This document shows positions 46,792 through 54,340 of a stretch of 60,369 nucleotides of DNA, in pieces (within the stretch, counting starts at the first letter, position 1; every line of letters begins with the position of its first letter). Source of the stretch: a virus; the IMG/VR virus record IMGVR_UViG_3300013133_000005, positions 1 to 60,369 of that record; one strand, given 5' to 3'. The notes beneath the pieces were generated by a model. That model made no database searches and was not told the DNA's origin. It worked only from the letters and a program-made list of their open reading frames with translations. Position numbers and translations under genes: made by a program.

Positions 46792-47073
46792 ATGGAGCCA
46801 GTCAAAATAACATTGTCTGCTCTTGGCTTATCAATTGTCGGCGACATTGAGGCGTTCATAAAAGCCAACAATGATGCCGCTGCGCTGGCGTCTTCATCGT
46901 CACCAGACGATGGGGCAAAAGCCCTCGCGAACGCAATCGCATACGGAATCGCAAAAGCACTAACGAGCCCATCAGTTCAGGCTGCCATGTCTGCCGGAGT
47001 GTGCGGAACCCCCGGAACGCCTGTTGGCACACTGATATTCAATATCTTGAAACCTCAATGCATTGAACCATAA
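46792..47073 (+). CDS. Small virion-region protein (93 aa)
   Basis: AAGGAGAACC precedes ATG. Ala-rich helices (AKALANAIAYGIAKALTSPSV) with two Cys near the C-terminus. Proteins of this size and Ala-rich type sit beside baseplate genes in many large phages, but no function is known. Confidence 0.65.
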   Translation: MEPVKITLSALGLSIVGDIEAFIKANNDAAALASSSSPDDGAKALANAIAYGIAKALTSPSVQAAMSAGVCGTPGTPVGTLIFNILKPQCIEP

Positions 47074-47087
47074 CAAAAGGAATTCAT

Positions 47088-49283
47088 ATGCTCAGCCTGC
47101 AGAGCGCAGTTATTGAAAAGCCAACATTTGAGAAGGTCGCCTCGTTCGACCTTTCTCACGATTCGATGCAGTGGAACGAAGAGATCATGAAGCAGTTCTT
47201 CGAGCAGGTGAACTACCTGCCGAAGGAGCTTGGCACGGAAGTGGTCATCAACTCGATGGAGCCGAACGAGGGCTACGCAAAGGGCAGCATCGTTGTCTGG
47301 TTCAACAACAAGAAAATCAACTTCCCGATCATCATCAGGGACTTCAAACTGTCGCCGTTCGATGTGTTCATCTATGACAACGGCAACGAAATCGAATACT
47401 TCCCAGCGAATCTGAAGAATGTCAGAGCGATCCTGTTCTCAGAGAAGATGGCTACTCTACAGAACCGGTACGACAACATGATGCCGCAGGATCTGAAGGT
47501 TCCAGGGACGATTGCTCCGAAGGTGTCAGTTCCGATATACGATCTGCCGGAGGGCGCTCTTGAGCCTCCGTTCTCAAAGATGTCGTCACTGATCTCCAGG
47601 GTGAAGCCGAGAAAGACCGACATCGAGAAGCTTGCATCTGACGTTCAGGCCATGCCCAGCGTGGCTCAGAACTTCGTGGATAATACTGGTGATCTGATCA
47701 CCAACATCATCCGCCTGAAGGACAACGACAAGTACGTGACGCTTGATCAGCAGAAGCAGGGCCCAATCAACCTCAATGGCGTTGTTGACGCCAAGCGCGC
47801 AGTGACAGTTCTTGATTCTGAATTCATCGATCCAAATCGGCTCGTCCCGGTCAGGCCACCATCAGTATGTGAGCTTCGGATTGCGACATTCCCGACCATG
47901 GAAGACTTCATCGAAAGTGGAGAGACCATCTCTGAGCGCTACGTGGCGTCGAAGGTTGGTAAGCCAATTCTCGGGGTGGTCCTTGATGCGAAGCGGAGCA
48001 GTGATTGTTGTGAACCGGTTGAAGCTGATTACACAAGAGATTCCAATGGCAACAAGATTCCTAGAAAGCCTCGCAGAGACCAGATTTTTCTGTCCCTGTG
48101 CGGCAAGTGCTACTCTCGCCATGACGATTGGGACAGAACCAACATCGGATTCTACGCATCAAATATCAGCCAGGTTCCAGGGGCTGTCGAAAAGGCCATC
48201 AACGCGATTGCTGCGAATGCAAAGCCGTTCATGGCATCGATTGATTGGGCGAATCGCGGAGACGGGTCAGACAAGTTGTTCAACCCGGTTCCGGAAAAGA
48301 ACGAAGGCAAGACGGCAGACGGATACTACAACCAGATGAACCCGCGTTCGTCAGACTACTATGACAATGGAGTGCTGGTCATATACGGCGCCGGAGACGC
48401 GTGGGAGTGTGTTGAGTTCCGTGGCGAATTCCGCAAACTGAGAATCAATGACACTGAGGCGTATCGTTCCAAGAAAACCGTTTTGATCCCGGCCAAGATA
48501 GGGTCTGTTCAGGCCGTCTCTGGTGTAATCGATCCTGTTTACAAGATGGTTATCGGCGACGCCAAGGAAGTCTTCCTGATCCCCGAAACAACCATTATTC
48601 TCAGTGTTGGAGAAATGAACAGCATCAACAAGAACGACTTCATATCTCCAAACACTGACATCAAGAAGATCTACGAAGAAGCCGGAATCCCCAAAATCGC
48701 AGTTGCGTTTGATGGCAATGGCTTCAAGATTTCTGGTGAAGCATATGATCCAATCAGGACCGTGACCGGTATTGAAAAGGATGCGTCGCTCACATCGATT
48801 CAGGCCAAGGGGGCCCTCGGCACGATGGGAATGTCAAATGCCAAGGCCAACCAGGCACTTCTTGAAGCGGCGTATCGCTTTACAAAGCATGCCAGTGCGC
48901 CCGTTCTTGTTTATGGTGTTCGCGGCGATTACATTACCACGGACTCGCTGGTCCTCCGCGACAAGCAGGTGCAGTTCAGGGGATTGCTCAAAGAGGCGTC
49001 GATGAAGCTCCGTCACGACCTTGTCAAAGAGGCCAGTGCAATTGATGACCCAGAAGCGGTTGATGTGGTCCTCTCCCTCAATTTCATCAACGAGGACAAC
49101 CTTGGTGACTACATCGACAACATCGGCAGCATGAAGAAGACAATATCGAAGCTTGCGAGCATGTTGGTTGCCTCGCGGATGGGTCTGTCCGAGTTGAATG
49201 AAGGGGCTGTCAAAAAGGCCATGGATGGACTTGATACGGTTGTCACTGGCCTGGAGAATATCAAAATAGCCATAGGCAAGTAA
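47088..49283 (+). CDS. Large virion structural protein (731 aa)
   Basis: AAAGGAATTCAT carries the start. A globular protein with a Cys cluster (SSDCCEPVE, SLCGKCYSRHDDWD) in the middle and a helical C-terminal 150 residues containing repeated Lys-Glu-Ala-Ser stretches. No enzymatic motif is seen. Size and placement between small virion genes suggest a tail or head structural component; the family is not recognised. Confidence 0.65.
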   Translation: MLSLQSAVIEKPTFEKVASFDLSHDSMQWNEEIMKQFFEQVNYLPKELGTEVVINSMEPNEGYAKGSIVVWFNNKKINFPIIIRDFKLSPFDVFIYDNGNEIEYFPANLKNVRAILFSEKMATLQNRYDNMMPQDLKVPGTIAPKVSVPIYDLPEGALEPPFSKMSSLISRVKPRKTDIEKLASDVQAMPSVAQNFVDNTGDLITNIIRLKDNDKYVTLDQQKQGPINLNGVVDAKRAVTVLDSEFIDPNRLVPVRPPSVCELRIATFPTMEDFIESGETISERYVASKVGKPILGVVLDAKRSSDCCEPVEADYTRDSNGNKIPRKPRRDQIFLSLCGKCYSRHDDWDRTNIGFYASNISQVPGAVEKAINAIAANAKPFMASIDWANRGDGSDKLFNPVPEKNEGKTADGYYNQMNPRSSDYYDNGVLVIYGAGDAWECVEFRGEFRKLRINDTEAYRSKKTVLIPAKIGSVQAVSGVIDPVYKMVIGDAKEVFLIPETTIILSVGEMNSINKNDFISPNTDIKKIYEEAGIPKIAVAFDGNGFKISGEAYDPIRTVTGIEKDASLTSIQAKGALGTMGMSNAKANQALLEAAYRFTKHASAPVLVYGVRGDYITTDSLVLRDKQVQFRGLLKEASMKLRHDLVKEASAIDDPEAVDVVLSLNFINEDNLGDYIDNIGSMKKTISKLASMLVASRMGLSELNEGAVKKAMDGLDTVVTGLENIKIAIGK

Positions 49284-49633
49284 TGAATCTCAAATTGCCG
49301 AAATCAAGCCTGGGATCGTTTTCGTTGGGAGTCAAGACGAGAACGATCCCAAACCTTTCTGGAAGCAAGTCGCTGAGATCATCAGCGTCATTCAAGCTTC
49401 CAAAGCTCGATAGCGACGTCGCCCTGTCTGGCAACTATCGCAGAGCAATTGAACGCTCGTCAGTTCCAGTAAAGATACGAACTGAAGTTGTGAAATCAAC
49501 CGATGCAATCTATATGGGCGGAAATACCAAAGGGCAGTTTGCAGCCGCAGTCAATGCATCCAACAAAGCCATGAAGAATCTTCTGACGTCAAGGCAACAG
49601 AGACACTACTTCCCCAAAGGGAGGGTACGATGA
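49283..49633 (+). CDS. Small basic hypothetical protein (116 aa)
   Basis: ATG shares one base with the preceding TAA and the stop overlaps the next start (ATGA), so all three genes are translationally coupled. Rich in Ser, Lys, Leu with repeated KLPKSSLGSF-like segments at the N-terminus. Not recognised. Confidence 0.65.
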   Translation: MNLKLPKSSLGSFSLGVKTRTIPNLSGSKSLRSSASFKLPKLDSDVALSGNYRRAIERSSVPVKIRTEVVKSTDAIYMGGNTKGQFAAAVNASNKAMKNLLTSRQQRHYFPKGRVR

Positions 49634-50583
49634 AGCTTATAGTTCAAGTCGATGGTGGAGACAGCAAGGGCATCATTCCTGCGTTCTTGTTCAATTGGAT
49701 TGAGCAGAAGACCGGGCACTCGATGAACAAGCGTGTAAGTATGTACTCTGGTGCCTCGACCGGAGCCGTCATCACCGGCGCCAAGGCGATCGGGTTGACC
49801 GGCGAGCGCATCTATACGTCCTACACGACCGATGTGATCAACTGGTTCAAGAAGGACAGGAAGCATTGGTACAATCCAGTCAGCTGGTTCCGGCCGGCGT
49901 TTGACCGCAAGGACTTCTACCGTGGCTTGGAACAGGCCATTGGAACCGGTCTGATGAAAGCAGTTGAGGTCCCGTGTGTGTCGGTGGCGATGGGCCTGTG
50001 TAAAGGCGGAAGCCACTTCATCAAGTCGTGGGATACCGCCGATGGCAACCGCAAGCTTATCGACACCATCAGTTGGTCTGCTCTTTCTGCTGCCTGGTAT
50101 TTCGGCGGCATATCGGTTGCTGACTACAAGTGGTCGTATCGAGATGTTGAGACTGACGAAGTCAAGGACAGAGTCGGTGAGGTGTTTCAGGATGGCGGAC
50201 AGGGCGTCAATTGCTGCACCGCCATGTTTGATCTTATCGAGTCGGTCGCCAAGGGTTGGGAGAAAGAAGAAGTGCACATTGTGTCTTTTGGATGCGGCGC
50301 ACCAAAACCAAAGGATGCATACAAGTCGCTGAAAGAAGCAGAGCGCATGTCGTACCTGCGCGAAACCTTCCAGTTCATCGGACAGGCTCGTGAGGAATCG
50401 ATACCGCTTCAGGTCGGCGCTTGCGAATACGTGTCGGCATCACGCAAAGACATCAAGTTCCACCGCATTGATTGCACGCTTCCAAAGGCCGCCCAGAAGT
50501 TCGGCGATATTGAGCACAAAGACCTGTTCATTGAGAAGGCCAAGGCGCTCACGGCACGCATTCCGCTTGAGCTGTTCCAATAG
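49630..50583 (+). CDS. Patatin-like phospholipase (317 aa)
   Basis: Patatin enzymes hydrolyse phospholipids with a Ser-Asp dyad. The oxyanion loop is VDGGDSKGI (residues 7-15), the nucleophile elbow is GASTG (Ser43) and the catalytic Asp is in QDGGQG (Asp188). All lie in canonical order and spacing. The length matches single-domain patatins. It sits at the end of a coupled plus-strand virion block, so it may act in membrane breach at entry or in lysis. Alternatively it is a moron affecting host membranes. No signal peptide is seen. Confidence 0.88.
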   Translation: MKLIVQVDGGDSKGIIPAFLFNWIEQKTGHSMNKRVSMYSGASTGAVITGAKAIGLTGERIYTSYTTDVINWFKKDRKHWYNPVSWFRPAFDRKDFYRGLEQAIGTGLMKAVEVPCVSVAMGLCKGGSHFIKSWDTADGNRKLIDTISWSALSAAWYFGGISVADYKWSYRDVETDEVKDRVGEVFQDGGQGVNCCTAMFDLIESVAKGWEKEEVHIVSFGCGAPKPKDAYKSLKEAERMSYLRETFQFIGQAREESIPLQVGACEYVSASRKDIKFHRIDCTLPKAAQKFGDIEHKDLFIEKAKALTARIPLELFQ

Positions 50584-50584
50584 G

Positions 50585-50615
50585 TAAAAAAATCCCAGCA
50601 ATTGCTTGCTGGGAT
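50585..50615 (-). terminator. Intrinsic terminator
   Basis: ATCCCAGCA / TGCTGGGAT stem followed on the minus strand by TTTTTTTACC. It ends minus-strand transcription coming from the RT/RNase H region. Confidence 0.7.
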
Positions 50616-50845
50616 CCACTAGATTGAAACTGAACCTGTCTGGAGTCGGGGCAGGCAGGTTCAGACCTGACTGACCCGGAAACCGCTTGCGATCACATCG
50701 AGCGCAAGCGGTTGGTCCAGGCAGGAGATTGAGTCAAACCAGCGAACGAAAATCACCCGTGAACTGGTGCCCAGCGACTACATGTCACCCACGATGTTAC
50801 ATCGTGGCCGAGAGCATTCGACACTCCCCTTTCAATCTATTTGGT
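50616..50845 (-). ncRNA. Structured 3' RNA region with four hairpins
   Basis: Between the patatin gene and the basic protein gene. Hairpins: CTGAACCTG/CAGGTTCAG (50631-50667), AACCGCTTGCG/CGCAAGCGGTT (about 50684-50716) and CCACGATG-TAA-CATCGTGG (about 50790-50808), enclosed by weaker pairs, and ending in the terminator above. No gene with a ribosome site is seen in 50584-50849. It could be the 3' untranslated region of the minus operon or a processed RNA. Confidence 0.5.
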
Positions 50846-50849
50846 TTTC

Positions 50850-51152
50850 TTACATATCTTTGATCAGGCGACGGACAGATGGCGCTACCGCCTTGACGAG
50901 ATTGGCGGAAGCGTCCACTATCCGGTCGAACTCCTGTGCTTCAGAGTCGGATTGAGTTGCTTGTTGCCGTGTAGATACCTTGCGAGAGTCCGTACGGCGT
51001 GCCGTACGTCGGGTATTCCGGCGGCGCTTCGTAGAAGGCCTGCGGCCTTGTGAATTCTCTGAAGACACTTGATTCGATGGCAGACCCGCCCCATTCGATG
51101 TCGTGAGAATAGCTTCCGCAGACCGTCTGATCTCCGGTACAGGCTGATCCAT
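50850..51152 (-). CDS. Small basic low-complexity protein (100 aa)
   Basis: A strong site AAGGAGCTATTC precedes ATG at 51152. The middle is Arg/Thr/Ser-rich (STKRRRNTRRTARRTDSRK), likely disordered and able to bind nucleic acid; the C-terminus is a short amphipathic helix. It overlaps the RNase H-like frame by 212 bases, which is unusual (see findings). Confidence 0.55.
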   Translation of the reverse strand: MDQPVPEIRRSAEAILTTSNGAGLPSNQVSSENSQGRRPSTKRRRNTRRTARRTDSRKVSTRQQATQSDSEAQEFDRIVDASANLVKAVAPSVRRLIKDM

Positions 51153-51615
51153 GAATAGCTCCTTCTGAAATATGGGATATATCAAATAAAGATAAAGACA
51201 AACAGCCATTGTACCACACATTGAAAGAGCCTATCAGCCCCAATTCGTCAAATATTACTGCCCACAAATCTCTATTGATGACTGGTTTGCCATTGTGTTT
51301 CACCCACCTGTTTGTGACCCATCGGCGAAGGTCTTCACCAATATGATCAAACACATACTTTGATGATGTGTATACTTGAAAATTGCATGGTTCAGACTCA
51401 GAAAAGAATCCATGCGATTCGAATTCTCGTTTGTTCATGGTATACCACCGGATTGATTCAAGGATGGCGATCAACTCGGTTCTGTTGATAGACCAGTTAT
51501 ATTCGAAAGCTCGCCCATTGATCACTCCTCTGATTCCACGCCAATCAGCTGAAATACCAACATGAAACTGAGATGGATATTCGCGGCTGGTTGTAATTGT
51601 GGCCACTACATTCAT
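50941..51615 (-). CDS. RNase H-like protein, probably catalytically altered (224 aa)
   Basis: RNase HI pattern: a first strand (FHVGISADWRG), NRTELIAILESIRWY (the second catalytic Glu region), then VYTSSKYVFDHI where the usual catalytic Asp of TDSKYV is Ser, and RRWVTNRWVKHNGKPVINRDLWAVI as in RNase HI. The first Asp-Gly is also not clear, so activity may be lost or changed. The domain ends near residue 155; the remaining 70 residues are read over the next gene and may be only an open frame. AGGGGGCAATAC precedes ATG. It follows the reverse transcriptase gene. Confidence 0.6.
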   Translation of the reverse strand: MNVVATITTSREYPSQFHVGISADWRGIRGVINGRAFEYNWSINRTELIAILESIRWYTMNKREFESHGFFSESEPCNFQVYTSSKYVFDHIGEDLRRWVTNRWVKHNGKPVINRDLWAVIFDELGLIGSFNVWYNGCLSLSLFDISHISEGAIHGSACTGDQTVCGSYSHDIEWGGSAIESSVFREFTRPQAFYEAPPEYPTYGTPYGLSQGIYTATSNSIRL

Positions 51616-51630
51616 TGTATTGCCCCCTTG

Positions 51631-51720
51631 TGAGTACAGACAAAAATCGACTGTCGGAGACTGTATTGTCCAAATAACGCCTCAATGGTGATGCACCATT
51701 GATGTAGTTCTCTGTACTCA
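51631..51720 (-). ncRNA. Inverted-repeat bounded RNA next to the reverse transcriptase
   Basis: A perfect 10-bp inverted repeat TGAGTACAGA / TCTGTACTCA (51631-51640, 51711-51720) encloses a 9-bp hairpin TCAATGGTG-ATG-CACCATTGA (51682-51702) and further short complementary segments. It lies between the RT and RNase H-like genes, with one arm containing the RT stop codon. The layout recalls the a1/a2 repeats of retron msr-msd RNAs, but those are normally upstream of RT and longer. Confidence 0.45.
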
Positions 51721-52782
51721 TATTGCTACTCTGGATTTTTCGAACTCGCGAAGCTTATTCATGTACTTCTCACCTTTTGGTCTGTCGATTGACATCACAA
51801 AAGATGTTATACCCTTCAGGTGTCGAATATCTTTTTTCGTGGTCTGACCGGGTTGCATAACGGTTGCCCTGTGGATCTGACCTCTGAGCGTATTGACGAG
51901 CTGTCGCGTCGGTGATAGTTTTTGATTGATGACCACCCCGCACAATCTCATTCGTCTCGCTCTTGTCACAAAGCTGATCTTCTTGTTGTTGACTCTGAAT
52001 TGGAAGGCCCACAAAAGACGCCTTGCCTTCGGTAGTACCAATGCTTTCAATTGGTCTCTTGTTAATGTGCTGCTGCTGAACGCAAGGTCGTCGGCATACC
52101 TTGTGTACACAATACCATGTTCCTTGCAGAATGCCGCCAGACGAAGATCGACGCCACGCATGACGATATTGGCCAGGACCGGGGACGTCGGAAATCCCTG
52201 CGCTGTAAACCCGTCCAATGTGCATAGTTCAATCATTGTCTTGATGAGCGGCTGATATCCGCGCCGTTCGCAATACGTCGGTATGAATACCGCCTTCATT
52301 TCCTCGCATCCGAATTCGTACTTCTTCTTCTTGTTGGCATACAGGGACGGATGGCATTTGCCATCAAGCATTCGCTCGTGATACTTGCATCGTCGGCACA
52401 GACCTCTGTTCCCGAACAAACAGTTCTTCAAATGGTCTGCCGAAATAGTATCAAAGAAGCTCTTGATGTCAATCTTTCCAAGAACCGTGGCGCCAACATG
52501 GGGAGATGCATTGGACTTGATGTTCCGTCTTGCGATAAACCCATGAGCATAATCAGTTGGCTTGTACTGCTTGAAAACATAGTAGTAGAGACGCCTTTGA
52601 AGAAACTTGAGTTTTTCATCAGGCGCGGTAATCCTGCGCTTTGATCCGTCCTTCTTTGGTATCTCAATTCTACGGATATGAGATTTGATGTTTTTTATCA
52701 GCTCCAACACTTCGGAGAATGGCATTCCGAAGATTTCCCCCAAGTTGAAATTGGAGTTACTCTGAACTTGCTGGTCCGCCAT
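51718..52782 (-). CDS. Retron-type reverse transcriptase (354 aa)
   Basis: RT motifs: KIDIKSFFD (Asp105), AQGFPTSPVLAN (195-205) and RYADDLAFS (229-232 YADD). The retron-associated NAxxH element is present (NASPH, 91-95), while the VTG element reads LCG (280-282) before VVINQKLSPTR. Between motifs there is a Cys-rich insertion (about 129-171 with C129, C132, C143, C159) that may bind zinc. QGxPTSP rather than the DGR form argues against a diversity-generating element. The start at 52782 has GGAGAAATG upstream, overlapping the DHH gene by 26 bases, so no msr-msd fits directly upstream. Confidence 0.9.
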   Translation of the reverse strand: MADQQVQSNSNFNLGEIFGMPFSEVLELIKNIKSHIRRIEIPKKDGSKRRITAPDEKLKFLQRRLYYYVFKQYKPTDYAHGFIARRNIKSNASPHVGATVLGKIDIKSFFDTISADHLKNCLFGNRGLCRRCKYHERMLDGKCHPSLYANKKKKYEFGCEEMKAVFIPTYCERRGYQPLIKTMIELCTLDGFTAQGFPTSPVLANIVMRGVDLRLAAFCKEHGIVYTRYADDLAFSSSTLTRDQLKALVLPKARRLLWAFQFRVNNKKISFVTRARRMRLCGVVINQKLSPTRQLVNTLRGQIHRATVMQPGQTTKKDIRHLKGITSFVMSIDRPKGEKYMNKLREFEKSRVAI

Positions 52783-53893
52783 CTGGCATTTCTCCATTCG
52801 TGGGCTTTGGTTGAATACCGATTGACTTATCCCCATCGAAGGCAGACGCAACCCTGCGAGCCTCATCAATCGTCTTGACCGCTCCGGTCTTCACAAGATC
52901 AATTGCTCTTGCCTCGACACTGTCGGATTGATCGACACCGTACTTCTCCATTGACTCCTCCGAACCATTGAATAGTTCATCGAAATATTCGAGTACCGCA
53001 TCGGCATCCGCAAGCTTGATCGTGCCAGCACCAACATTGTAATGGCCGCCGCCTGTGATGAACATCTTACAGTTGCGAATCGACTCACCAATGTTGATCT
53101 TGCTTCCTTCCCTCAGCCACCTGTTGTACCCGATCTGTATGTACAAAACACCGTTTCCGGCAGTTGATGACCTGATGAAATACTTGATCTTCGGGTATAC
53201 ATAGAACTCAGCATACCTTGGGAATTGATTGGGTCTTCGCTGTTCCAAATATGAGAACGAGCGCATCAACACTACAGATTTTTCACATTTGTGGGCGTCT
53301 TCTCTGGCTTTTGTAATGCCTTCATCTCCAATTCCGAGTTGTGCATTGCATCTTCTCAAATCAAAATGGCATGAAGCCATCATTTCGACGATACGATTGA
53401 GCATCATGGCAGATGGATACGATTGCTCAATGTATGTGCGTACAGCCATCAGCGGATGCGTGTCGTAAAAAATCTGATCAACACTCTTGTAGTCGGCAGC
53501 GTCTATCATATCCGCCATGTGCAGAAATCCGGCGGGATAGTTCCTATACCGACTGGGGATTGCATGAACCAATCTTGCAGCAGACTTGCTTTTGGGATCA
53601 TACAACATGCTCTCATTGGATACTACGCACTCGCCAAACCTTGGAGTAAAGTGATGATCTACCCAGAGGTCGGCCTTCTCGTGCCACTCGAAATCAAGAA
53701 CAGCGACATAGTTTTGATCATCATACCCATTTGCATCAGCCTTCAAAGAATCAACCATTTTTGAGAAGGCTACACCGCGCGTTGTCGACGGAAGCGGGTA
53801 TAGCCGATACGTCTCTCCCCTTGCGTGATTGTGTAAAAAAATTGCTGCTGAAACGATGCCGTCTACATCGTGGTGGTACACGATGTGCTTCAT
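52757..53893 (-). CDS. DHH/DHHA1 phosphoesterase (378 aa)
   Basis: NrnA-like family that cleaves short oligonucleotides, pAp or cyclic dinucleotides with two metal ions. Metal ligands: HHDVDG (His8, Asp9, Asp11), VLDFEW (Asp67) and WVDHH (Asp79, His80, His81). The DHHA1 substrate loop is TGGGHYNVGAG (280-290). Start ATG 53893 follows GGAGGTGG. It shares an operon with the reverse transcriptase. Removal of nanoRNA, of RT by-products or of signalling nucleotides used in host defence are all possible; sequence cannot choose. Confidence 0.87.
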   Translation of the reverse strand: MKHIVYHHDVDGIVSAAIFLHNHARGETYRLYPLPSTTRGVAFSKMVDSLKADANGYDDQNYVAVLDFEWHEKADLWVDHHFTPRFGECVVSNESMLYDPKSKSAARLVHAIPSRYRNYPAGFLHMADMIDAADYKSVDQIFYDTHPLMAVRTYIEQSYPSAMMLNRIVEMMASCHFDLRRCNAQLGIGDEGITKAREDAHKCEKSVVLMRSFSYLEQRRPNQFPRYAEFYVYPKIKYFIRSSTAGNGVLYIQIGYNRWLREGSKINIGESIRNCKMFITGGGHYNVGAGTIKLADADAVLEYFDELFNGSEESMEKYGVDQSDSVEARAIDLVKTGAVKTIDEARRVASAFDGDKSIGIQPKPTNGEMPDGGPASSE

Positions 53894-53931
53894 GCCACCT
53901 CCTGCCATTAGATGGTGAGCGAAACAATCTG

Positions 53932-53955
53932 TCTATAATTGTTATTGCAGAAAGA
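53932..53955 (-). promoter_or_regulatory. Class A phage promoter of the DHH/RT/RNase H operon
   Basis: Minus strand reads TTTCTGCAATAACAATTATA then GACAG, a good consensus match, about 40 bases upstream of the DHH start. Confidence 0.6.
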
Positions 53956-53973
53956 GGGTCGAAATAACGACCG

Positions 53974-54285
53974 CTATTGATTTCTCAGGTGGGAGTCCAG
54001 CAGGCGCCGGTCCTGGATATCCGATAGTCTTGAGTCTCTTGTGGTAATGGATTGGATGGTGTCCATATCCTTACCGCTTGGAGTGTACTGCTGAAGATCC
54101 CGGTTCTTATGAAACTTCGACATGGTCGAATTGGGATCGTAACGCCGCGTGTAGCTGTGAAAGGTTGGAGATTCATCAAGACCGTCTGGCTGATCAATAC
54201 TGTCAGAGTATGAAGAAAGGCCAGCAAGGCCTTGCCCCATCGATTCGGCACACTTCAGCATTCCACGCAGTATTGATATGTTCAT
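53974..54285 (-). CDS. Hypothetical protein (103 aa)
   Basis: ATG at 54285 begins just after a terminator hairpin and has no clear ribosome site, so it depends on read-through or a missed start. Helical N-terminus (MNISILRGMLKCAES), then a Ser/Asp/Arg-rich, probably disordered remainder with an SDIQDRRLLDSHLR helix. Not recognised. Confidence 0.45.
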   Translation of the reverse strand: MNISILRGMLKCAESMGQGLAGLSSYSDSIDQPDGLDESPTFHSYTRRYDPNSTMSKFHKNRDLQQYTPSGKDMDTIQSITTRDSRLSDIQDRRLLDSHLRNQ

Positions 54286-54293
54286 ACAAATAC

Positions 54294-54317
54294 GGCCCGG
54301 CTGTTTCCAGCCGGGCC
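54294..54317 (-). terminator. Strong hairpin terminator
   Basis: GGCCCGGCTG / CAGCCGGGCC 10-bp stem with a four-base loop, followed on the minus strand by GTATTTGT. Confidence 0.6.
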
Positions 54318-54340
54318 GAAAGATTCGACAGTGCGAATCG

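Noticed and set aside
51718-52782. Diversity-generating retroelement
   Set aside because: RT motifs are of the QGxPTSP/YADD type rather than the DGR form, and no template/variable repeat pair or C-type lectin-like target was noticed nearby.
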